A stretch of 46,785 bases of DNA, taken from assembly GCF_001949145.1 (NCBI RefSeq), contig NW_019091443.1, positions 1,051,322 to 1,098,106 on the forward strand. Direction: 5' to 3'. This DNA is from Acanthaster planci. Taxonomy: Eukaryota > Echinodermata > Asteroidea > Valvatida > Acanthasteridae. Made by a program: the position numbers and the translations under genes. This document shows, piece by piece, positions 8,679 to 17,246 of the stretch (position 1 is the stretch's first letter; every line of letters starts with the position of its first letter). A model generated the notes under the pieces. It did no database searches. It was not told the DNA's origin and saw nothing but the letters and a program-made list of their open reading frames with translations.

Positions 8679-9313
8679 GTCTGTTTCTATTGAACGAAAT
8701 TTAATTTTTTTTAATTTTAATGGGTAATCAAATCACTGGGAATGAACATTTTCTTCGGTTTTCAAACTTTATTTCCGATTTTGGTTTTTCTCATCAAGCA
8801 AATGTGATGCCTTTGACTCTGTGCGTCCAATTTTACTTGCTCTATTAAATCTCGTTCTGTTTCGTAACCGTTATACAGTTAACCACGCCGCGTGAGCTGC
8901 GACTTATTTAGCGTATTCAAATTTAGTGGCAAAAGTTAAAACCCATTTTACATCTCGAGGAATCTTGGGAATTTTTTTGCAGAATTGTCGCTTGAGGAGG
9001 GATGCTTTAATGAATTGGGGAAATCTAGGCCGTTTTGTGAAACGTCGTCGTCTGGTGATCTTCTCCCCAGGGTTGGCAGGAATCCCCGGGGTTGAGAAGC
9101 ACCCCGCAGAATTGGGAATTTATCCGAAAGTAGGTGGAAGTCCCGGTTAAGGGGGGTCGGGGGAGGTATAGGAGGGTAAAGCAGCTCTGGAACTTTCCTT
9201 CGCCTACTACTCGGGGTTTATAAACGTGAGCTTTCGATCAAATCTAATAAAGATCTTTAAATGCGATGACTTTAACATATGTTATTCATTTAAAGTTTCT
9301 TTTTAGTTTATTC
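8679..9313. other. Interval between the Cys-rich gene and paralogue A
   Basis: No gene is supported. Minus-strand reading 8880-8950 contains EYAK-VAAHAAWLT, which recurs at 10275-10345. Bases 9060-9200 are G-rich with runs of GGGG, unlike the AT-rich viral genes, and may be foreign to the element. The plus ORF at 8926-9150 has no recognisable content. Confidence 0.4.
8884..8950 (-). repeat. Direct repeat, copy 1 (partner 10275-10345)
   Basis: On the minus strand the segment reads with GAATACGCTAA, CGCAGCTCACGCGGCGTGGTTA. The partner reads AAATACGCCAAG, GGCTGCGCACGCCGCTTGGTTTA at 10275-10345. Both encode a YAK-VAAHAAW-like peptide in the sense of the paralogue genes, and each lies upstream of one paralogue, so they probably mark the ends of the duplicated unit. 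Confidence 0.5.
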
Positions 9314-10037
9314 TTAATCGCTGCTTTCATTATCAAATCCCTGTAACGACCGCATTGCTATTTTGTCCAAAATGACATTGGCATTGATCTATCTAACGCT
9401 GGTGTCGCAAGTCAAAGATCCGTGTGTACCGTAACAGACGTCTTTGGGACAGATGAAAGACTCTGCGTTGCAACATTTACCGATATTTGTTGAGTTTATT
9501 CTGCGATATTGTTGTTTTTACAAAGGTCAAACGGCGTGGTCGTGGTATGTAACTTGACATACATGCGTTTTTTATTTGTGTAGGGCGGTTTAACTACAAA
9601 GTCTATCTGCTCTAAGTCGTTTAAATCACGACTAGCTTTGTAAGCGTTAATCGTATTCGGCGGAATGACAGACTTTTTAGTCGTTTGCGTAGCGATGTAT
9701 TTGTAAGCCGCAAAGTTATATGGTCGAGTATATCGATTGTAGGCTCTTAGAGTTGAGAGCAGATTGGATGTCCAACGATATTTGGTTATTTTTTCCTTTA
9801 CGCCAAATGTATAGACTGGATTTACGCCGTAACAGACCATTTTTGGCATCATATCAACAGACGTTTTCTTTGTCATCGTGATTATAGAAAAACGGGTGAA
9901 TAGCGCTGCGTTACCGTTTCACTCTCTTTGAGTATGGGGTCTGCTATCACGAGTTTGTCGGGGTCAAAGGGGCCGTATACGACGGTTGGGTCTATATTGT
10001 CTGCATTAAGACGGTTCGTGATCGTTGTTAAGGACAT
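9314..10037 (-). pseudogene. Paralogue A of the duplicated viral-element gene
   Basis: Minus-strand gene from ATG 10037 to TAA 9314-9316. The N-terminus carries VVYGPFDPDKL and RYSPVF, then a frame break near 9890. The central ORF (9876-9496) has GVNPVYTFG, a basic aromatic stretch (RAYNRYTRPYNFAAYKYI), NAYKASRDLNDLE and RMYVKLHT. The C-terminal third is in further broken frames ending in GFDNESSD. Order and spacing match paralogue B (7237-8047), with divergence great enough that the duplication is old. Its C-terminal acidic-serine tail is shorter than in B. Function unknown; same caveats as B. Confidence 0.6.
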
Positions 10038-10274
10038 TTAGTTTGACGTGGTTTGATATGGTTTTTATGTGAAATGTGATGATTTTTTGTCATTTTTTTT
10101 AAAAGAGAGGGCACAACGAATCGTTAAAGTAAGTAATCAGGGTTATATGTTTGTTAATTGTGGGTGATAACATTTGTAGGACCGTCTTTCGTCTCCCTCA
10201 CCAATCAGATACGACGCTCCTGTCGTCGGTATCTTGTTTTGGCTTGGGCCATCACGTCGTCCGCGGCGGCAGCA

Positions 10275-10345
10275 GTGGATTGGGCAAGTAAACCAAGCGG
10301 CGTGCGCAGCCACTATCTTGGCGTATTTGAATTGGGTAGTAAAAA
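10275..10345 (-). repeat. Direct repeat, copy 2 (partner 8884-8950)
   Basis: Minus-strand text with FKYAKIVAAHAAWFT in translation, matching the copy at 8884-8950. It lies about 240 bp upstream of paralogue A. Confidence 0.5.
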
Positions 10346-11900
10346 TAAGATCCATTGGGTTTGAGATATTTTGGAAATAATTTTTTTTCAAATTTTTAAG
10401 ACTGGACCTAGGCTGGATTGGACCCGGATTGGATCTAGCCCGGGATTGGTCTGGAACTCTCCATTCACTACTACTGAAGCATGGGAGACCGTGACAAAGT
10501 GTGACAACCAAATGTATCCCTTGCTGGGGGGGGGGGGGTAACACTGCAACAGTACTTGATATGCGTCCAGTGCAAGCAGTTAACATACACTGGCCCCGCG
10601 ATGTTAAATTGACGGAGTTTGCAAGTGCAATGGGTCGAAATCAGGGGAAAACACAGCGCTTGTCTCTGTCGACATCAATCTCTGAGTTAATCAATCACTG
10701 TTATCATCATTGGTGGTGGTGGTGCTCTGAAGCGATGTTGTTGTTGGGTCGTCATAAGAGTCAGTATTGATTCAGTGTTACCAACTTTATTCGAAAGAAC
10801 GACCGCGAAGATTGCGATAGAATTGTAAGCTAACTGTTGACTGAATTGGAGAATGAAAAGCAGACTATTATACTAATACTGAATACTGAGGAGCTGTACA
10901 ATGATGCATGACTTACAACAGTTAGAAACGGGATGTAGTTAAAGTCACGATACTTAAGAAAGGAAAGTCTTAATCACATGTCTTAGCTGGATTCTTAGAA
11001 CAATGACTGTGAATGAATAATTTCACCTTAAAACAAAGTCCTTGGTGAATGATAGTACAAGCTTAATGAAGCATGCTAAAGTGTGCCTTGCCTCTGGGCT
11101 AACAAGGTCAAATAATCGGAAACAATATACATGTACACTGTACAAGACACCGTATGGGTGTACTCTTACCAGGAAAATGCAGTGAGAAATGTGTCTACTA
11201 GTAAGAAATGGCAAACAGGGTATACAGGAAATGAAAAAGTTGTCAAAGTTAAAAAGGAAGATTCTGAATGCTGAATTCACTAAAAGAAATAAATGCAAAT
11301 AATTCAAGTAATTGTGCAGAAAACACTACATTGTGCTCTGATGCAGGAGCATGACTTGGATCAGGTTGAGGTGGAGGTTCACATCAATAACACACGAAAA
11401 TGTTCTTGTAAGCACTGATGGTGAGTGTAGTTCCTGTAGACACCAGTGCCCCAGGACTGCAGCACTGGGATTGTACACATGTTCTAAAAGATGAGAAAGT
11501 AACATGTAGTTTCCTGCTGAATGTCACATGTTGGTTGTAATATCTAGATCCTAACGAATATTTTTATAAGCTCTTTTTTTCAAAATATCGATCCATTTTT
11601 ATTTTGTAGGTTTTGATTGTAAAACCACACACAGTCACTTTACTTGAAAGTTGTTGAAAAAATTAAATGAAAGAAAAGTCTCCATCGAATTACTGTTTTT
11701 AGAAACATAAATATTACTTTAGATATGTTTAATGTGCATCCAGGAATCAAAAATTTTCCTGGAAAAATACGGTTTTGCAACATGTCAAGTCATCCCTCCG
11801 AAATGTGAGGGTAGTGAGAAAATAGTATAAGGAACACGTCTATTCTGAGCGTCCATGCCCCCCATGCTCAGTCTAGTCGTGTGGAGACACGTGACCAAAG

Positions 11901-11933
11901 ATTGTATAGCGCCGCACAGCGGCGCTATACAAT
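11901..11933. repeat. Perfect 15-bp hairpin
   Basis: ATTGTATAGCGCCGC and its exact reverse complement are separated by ACA. The stem is GC-rich at its tip in an AT-rich flank. It could be the core of a small foldback transposon or a structured RNA element. Confidence 0.85.
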
Positions 11934-12430
11934 TTTTGCACGACTTCAGTCATGTGCGCGATCAGCAACTTTGAAACATTGTAATCTGAAACTGAAAGAC
12001 ACCGAAATGAACAATAATTGTCCACGCAACCTCAATGGTTTTGTATCTTGTAAACTAGGCCCCTAAATACATGAACTCTAGATATTTACAAGTGCAACGT
12101 ACCGCTAAAGCCTTAACTTTCCACATTTTTCGGCCAGCGGGGAGAACAGAAGATCTTCTGCAAGTATAGTATCTGAAGTGATTTACGTCATTCGATCTTG
12201 CTTAGGGCTACATCGCGCAGCGTAACATTGAAGGTAAGGACACGAAAACTGGGCCCTTCGAAAACCGGACCTTTCAGTTCCACGATAATATCGTGGAGCG
12301 CTGGTAGTATGATGATCCCGTCCAAAATAAAAAAAGAGGAATAATAACGCTGCTCTCAGTAGAACCAGACTTAACAGGTACAATGTAGTCCTACTGTACA
12401 CGTATGCAACTGCCATGATAGCGTCACTAG

Positions 12431-12490
12431 TGTGGCGCAGACTCTCACTCCCGATCCATCCATGGATCCGGAGTGGGAGTCCGCGCCACA
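12431..12490. repeat. 60-bp imperfect hairpin
   Basis: Arms of about 27 bp (TGTGGCGC...GATCC and GGATC...GCGCCACA) pair with three mismatches around a short loop ATCCAT, next to ACTAGTG/CACTAG words. Only this copy is visible. Confidence 0.8.
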
Positions 12491-12704
12491 TGTACTGTAC
12501 ACTAGCATGACTAGTGGGGCTACTGCCATGACTGCAGACCTACCAACCTGTCGTACTCCTTGAGGTCAGGCAATACCACACAATAGATTTAAAAGTTGGC
12601 TTATTTTACGAACCCTCAGTTCATTTAAAATTCTAATCTAGTATTATGTGGTGATTCCTGCCCTCAGGAAGCAGGTTGGCAGGTATGTTGGGCTACTGAG
12701 CACT

Positions 12705-12888
12705 GTACCTGACTTGTGGCTGGTGTTTGTACTCCACATTTGCCCACAATTTTATACTTGCCACACATGCACATGCACCCACAATTTCAGACTTATGCCC
12801 TACTACTTTTTATTTCTTTTTCTCAAATGTACCTGACTTGTGTCCGTTTGTACATGTACTCCACATGTGCCCAGAATTTCATACTGAT
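12705..12888 (+). repeat. Diverged direct duplication
   Basis: GTACCTGACTTGTG...GTACTCCACATTTGCCCACAATTT at 12705 recurs at 12839 as GTACCTGACTTGTG...GTACTCCACATGTGCCCAGAATTT, offset 134 bp. No coding content. Confidence 0.65.
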
Positions 12889-13708
12889 TCGTGGGTTTGT
12901 GGGAGCAGGGCGGAGAGCTATATATGGAATCAGAGGACGGATGTCAGACCCTGGCCCCACAGTTCTGGGGTTAAGTAGAGCCTCGAAGCCCCTTATAACT
13001 TGTTGCACTTATGTACATATACATTCGCTTGACTGTCCTCACACAGCATTGCCTAATCTCTTTCATGACTTAGTTGAGAACCTAAAACTTATTAAGTTAT
13101 AGCCCTAACAGTCCCAAGTCCTCCAATTTCAACACGAGTTTACGTACATGTACATGTACACCCTGGTAGTACATATGTATTCCCTTCATTGTACAATCCT
13201 CACCACCTACCTACCTCGTAGTACCTGCACATGTACAGAAGGCATCTTGTTTATGCCAGAATGTCCAAACGCAATCAAGCACTGCTGGGGTGAAGTGGTA
13301 ATGGGGCAAAGTGATTTGGCAATTTTGGAGTGATATGATATGAGGTAAAGTGAAAATGGGGGAAGTGACTGACACCCAACAAAAGTTGCCTCATGTACAT
13401 GTAACCGTCGGGCCCAGTATCATTCAGGTATTGTATATTTGGGACCCCCCCTATTTTTGTCATTTTAATCTTGCAAAACTGGTAATCCCCCCCCCCAAAA
13501 AAAAACCCCAAAACAAAGGCAACCCTTTTTTATTTTGCTGACCCTATTTTTGGTAAATTTCAGTTGTCAATTATGAGGAAATTTGACTTTCTTACTGATA
13601 AATCAGCAAATTTGAATCCACCATGTGTCGTGTTAAAACACTCACAGTTTTCCCTCATACAGAACGAAAAACCCTGCCTTTTACCAAGGTGAATCCAAAA
13701 GCTAAAAT

Positions 13709-13903
13709 GTAGCTCTTCATTCTATTATAGGGACAGGGTCCCCAAATTTACAATCCCACAGTATCAATGGAGGGGTATACAAAGGGGCCCTGTGTACAGT
13801 TCTCAGGGATCAAGTCCAACTTGAGCAGAAGCACCCCCCATCAGATTGAAAGAGGGATTGTGTATTTTGGGACCCTGTTCCTATAAATAGAATGATGAGT
13901 TGC
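13709..13903. mobile_element. MITE-like foldback element
   Basis: Inverted arms of about 50 bp: left arm 13709-13757 contains TTCATTCTATTATAGGGACAGGGTCC and ACAATCCC. Right arm 13853-13903 contains GGGATTGTGT, GGGACCCTGTTCCTATAAATAG and AATGATGAG. Arms match at roughly four bases in five around a core of about 95 bp. No ORF. Size and structure fit a non-autonomous DNA transposon. Confidence 0.6.
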
Positions 13904-15640
13904 ATTCGAATTTATAGACCCAACTAAGAAATGACAGTGACATCATGTTGAATACAATTCATGTAGGTGTAGGGTTAAGTTTGTAGAAGGACCAGATTTA
14001 GATCATAGACATGATAGAAGGTAATTGTGGGATAAAAAAACGTCTGTGTTAATACATACGACTTTGGGAGGAATAACTTTCACACGATTGGTTATCGGTC
14101 ATAAAGTCAGATTTTTCTCACAATTTACAATTCTGAATTCACAAAAAACAGGGTGGTCACAATTAACAGAATTAAAACACAATAAAAACATTGCCTTAGG
14201 TTGCACTGTTTGGGTACTGACCTGTTTTGTAAGAATCATAAAAATGGAGTGGTTCTGAAGTACATAATCCCACAAAAATAGTCATGGTGATAGGGAATGT
14301 TCATGCCGTTGGTAGCAATTGGACTGTAACATGTGCATTTCATAATTTGCGAACCAGCAAAGTGCAGTTCTCAACACGAAAGCCTTGGTTGCATTGAAAA
14401 TGGTACCCTCTCTTGGTCCGGCTCAGGGCTCATACATTGTAGGAATGGTATCTCCAAAACGCGATCACCTATGAGAATGATTCAAACACTGTTTGATTTG
14501 CTATTCAATTAATTCTTGGTTTTAAGTATGGACATCACCAGTTTTCCCTTGCAGTGGTTTGCTACTGTAGTTATCATAGTGATAACATGCCCTAAAATAA
14601 ATTTTAGCAGTGAAAATATTGACGCATTAGTTACAAAACTCTAAGAATATAACAGACCAGTCTCAGGGTTTGTGCACGGGGTGTCACGTGTTGTCTGTGT
14701 ATGAAACTCTTTCCACTGTTACCAGTACCGGTAGTTTCATTGTGAACAAGCTGAGATACATGTACCATTCTAAACGTACTTCTTTTTGTCTTAGGGGGTT
14801 CAGAATCAACTACAGCTTGTACTGATGTCAGCAGGTTTTTCCCCCAGAAATATCTGACTGCCTTCTTACTGTAAAATGGCAAGGTAAGCTGTGGCTTTGT
14901 GCATTGACTGGAATGATCTCAAACATTTTCCATGCATGTACAGTAGCTGGAACTTAGTTTAAATACTGACTAAGCTGGCACTCTTGGGACCTGAAAATTT
15001 GTGATGACTTTGCGAAGGTGGTAGGAGTTGATTGGATAATGACTTAATAACAAGTTGTTAGTGGTGTTTTGTCGGCAAACTTCATTTGAAATCCATTGGT
15101 GCCGCATTAGTATGAGTAACACAATTCACTGTGTTTTGACTTCTCCTACTGTTATTCAAATGGTGCAGTGCATACATATGCAGTGCATTTTTATGGTGAG
15201 ATCTGATGGTGCAAATGGGGATTTTTTCTCAATTTGTGGGACTAAATTTGCAGATGGTGACGTTAACCAATCAGTGCACTCAGCAGGGTCAGTGGTGAAT
15301 TAAAATTTGATGTATCACATTAAAACATTTATTTCAGATATCTCAAATCAAATATTTACACAGCACAGAGTACAACCCCTCCAAGTAATTAGTACTTGTA
15401 GTCAAGCCATACCATCTTCAGTTGTAGGATTGAGCCGGTTCCTAGTCTAATTTTTTCGGGGTACCTCTGACCCTAAAAACTCAAAACTTTGACCAACCGG
15501 TTCTGCTACTCAACCCTGTCTCACTCTATCAAACTTTCTCTTTCTCCAAAACTCTCACGACTCTCTCAAAACAAAAAGTCTCCTGTTCCAAAAGTGAAAT
15601 GGAAGACCTCAAGCTTACTCACCAGATTGTAAAAAATTGA

Positions 15641-15701
15641 AAAAATACTATGTTGCTAAAACTAAACTACGAACAACAAAACACCTTACAACGCGTTATA
15701 T
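15641..15701. other. Left edge of the second viral remnant
   Basis: Lysine-codon- and AT-rich text resembling the viral region at 1-10 kb starts near here; the exact boundary cannot be fixed. Confidence 0.3.
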
Positions 15702-15915
15702 TGCATCAGTTGTGATACCGGTAGCTGTATCGATTGCAAAGATTGTACGGCCTGTGAAGCTTGCTATGCTTAAAGTGTAGGAATTATAACTGTTGTGAAA
15801 AATGCAAATATTGTGATAACTGTGTAGTGAGTGTCAATTGTGATAGAATGTGAAGCGTGTAGTAATTGCACCAACTCAACTGTGATAACTGTTTTTATTG
15901 CATTAATTGCAAGGG
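15702..15915 (+). pseudogene. Decayed second copy of the Cys-rich repeat protein
   Basis: Plus-strand frames show C-x-x-C runs of the same type as 8181-8678: CISC...CIDCKDCTACEACYA then a stop; next CCEKCKYCDNC; then ECEACSNC; then NCDNCFYCINC. The segments lie in different frames separated by stops and small indels. The three-residue cysteine period and N/D/K-rich spacers identify it. It is a remnant of a second viral element, with the neighbouring polymerase fragment on the opposite strand. Confidence 0.72.
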
Positions 15916-15978
15916 ATGGATTGCAAATAGTATAAAGACAATGCACTGAATGAAGATTCAATAACATTTATGGTTTAA

Positions 15979-16850
15979 TCATTTTCTACGGGTGGAGACA
16001 TAAAAACTGACTCTTGGTACCCCAAATACCACCTGCAGCAAGTCTCTTTGGCACTCAGGAAACCAATCTTTGGGTATCACGAGGTTCTCAGAAACCAAGA
16101 GAAAATCGTTGTGCAGGTCGTGGGGGTAGTCTAGATCCACTTCAAGTTCAGGTAGATACATGTAGCCTCTAGCTGACGTTGGAGACAGGTTTAGCACATG
16201 CCTGGTAGTAAACTTGATTTGGTTCAACCCAACAGAAGTTACTTACTGTCCTTACGGACATGGCTCCTCTGTAAAGATCGTTGGTGTCGAGATAGCCAGT
16301 ATAAGAATCTGGTTTCTTAGTATCGTAGTCGGGCAAGTATTTGTTGTTGGCTTTAAAATACCGAGCGCTACCTACACTTGAGATACTTGAGAGACCGGGT
16401 GTTGTATAGTGGTTGGCTTGGTCTAAACCGTAGTTTGCTCAACAGACGCGACTGAAGTTTTCAAAGATGCCCGCGAGTATTAGCGTGTCTGTTTTGACAT
16501 TGAGATTGTGGTAGTCCCCAAAGTCTAACTATTGAAAGTGGTCCAAACTCCTTGGGCTCTTGTGTAGTCTTGCTCTGTGACGGTTTCTTGTTTTAGAGCG
16601 CTGTAAAAGTTCTCTCACTCTGGCAGTTGTGTTTCTTCAGACTTGTCAAATGAGTCTATGTATTCCTAAGGATAAATGCCTTTAGGTAACAAGAGGTCTG
16701 CATGGATAGATAAACAGTCTATGAGTAAAAGGAAAAGCGTCTCGAGGACAGACTTTGACCAACTTGTTGAGAGAGATTTCTATAAAGTGAAACTAGTCGA
16801 TAAATTGCAGTTGGTCTAACAAGAAAGCGATATACTTTTCAGAATGTTAG
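15979..16850 (-). pseudogene. Protein-primed DNA polymerase B, central/palm fragment
   Basis: On the minus strand, from about 16850 leftward, the readable blocks are a KLV-type helix and a hydrophobic/basic stretch, then EYIDSFDKSEETQLPE (about 16620-16670), the VWTTFN block, DTLILAGIFENF (about 16450-16500), YGLDQANHYTTPGLS, and KANNKYLPDYD (about 16330-16365). The palm motif YLDTNDLY with its Asp follows (about 16275-16300), and GYMYLPELEVDLDYPHDLHNDF (about 16090-16165) lies toward the C-terminal side. These are hallmarks of Maverick-type polymerases. At least four stops or frameshifts and an internal deletion of several dozen residues between TTPGLS and KANNKY make it non-functional. The element it came from lies inverted relative to the one at 1-10 kb. 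Confidence 0.82.
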
Positions 16851-16867
16851 CGATCAGTAAGTTTACC

Positions 16868-17246
16868 TTTTCAAGATGTATTTTTGCGTTGGGGAGATGT
16901 TAATTTATGTAACAGGTTTTGCCCTTACCCAACGAATATATTAACAAACACTGTATGCTCAGTGCTTGTCCGAGAGCTTGCGAAAAAAGTCACAAGCTTA
17001 CTCGGGTGGGACTCGAACCCACGACCTTCTACCTACTGGTGCAGACGTTTTAACCACTCGACCACTGAGCTTGCCGGGGTTGGCTGGCCGGTCCGAGTCA
17101 GGTGAAGCAGCGGGTACCACGAACTATTTTCAAGATGTAGTTTTGCATTGGGGAGATGTTAATTTATGTAAATATTTTATTAATATATATGTTAGGTAAG
17201 GGCAAAACCTGTCGTATAAATTAACATCTCCCCAACGCAAAAAAAA
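16868..17246. mobile_element. Composite inverted-repeat element carrying a tRNA-like segment
   Basis: The unit TTTTCAAGATGTA then TTGCGTTGGGGAGATGTTAA (16868-16912) recurs in direct orientation at 17127-17170. It recurs inverted at 17191-17246, where the match extends through GGTTTTGCCCTTACC. A tRNA-derived segment lies between the first two copies. The layout suggests a short non-autonomous element with terminal repeats into which, or with which, a tRNA-SINE was combined. Confidence 0.6.
16992..17074 (-). tRNA. tRNA-derived sequence (SINE head or pseudo-tRNA), anticodon not assigned
   Basis: Reading the minus strand, an A-box TGGTCGAGTGG and a B-box GGTTCGAGTCC are intact and spaced as in a tRNA promoter. 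The T-arm GTGGG-TTCGAGT-CCCAC is perfect. An anticodon-like stem TCTGC/GTAGA closes an 8-nt loop, one too many. The acceptor stem next to the A-box pairs only partly. These defects favour a tRNA-derived retroposon head over a working tRNA gene. Confidence 0.55.

Larger units (their letters stand above)
10038..15640. other. Mostly non-coding stretch between the two viral remnants
   Basis: Base composition shifts toward host-like sequence after about 10130. No exon is recognised. It includes a homopolymeric G run near 10525-10535, a second direct-repeat copy (10275-10345), two strong hairpins (11901-11933 and 12431-12490), a duplicated segment (12705-12888), TACATGTA-type words and a foldback element (13709-13903). 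The longest minus ORF (10143-10586) overlaps the direct repeat and shows no gene-like conservation that I can identify. Confidence 0.5.

Noticed and set aside
8926-9150. Plus-strand ORF in the viral region
   Set aside because: Opposite to the local gene direction, G-rich and without motifs.
10143-10586. 147-codon minus-strand ORF upstream of paralogue A
   Set aside because: Only the 10275-10345 segment is repeated elsewhere; the rest is low-complexity Pro/Ser/Arg text with no motif.
16992-17074. Functional tRNA gene
   Set aside because: Anticodon loop has eight bases and the acceptor stem is poorly paired; it is embedded in a repeat.
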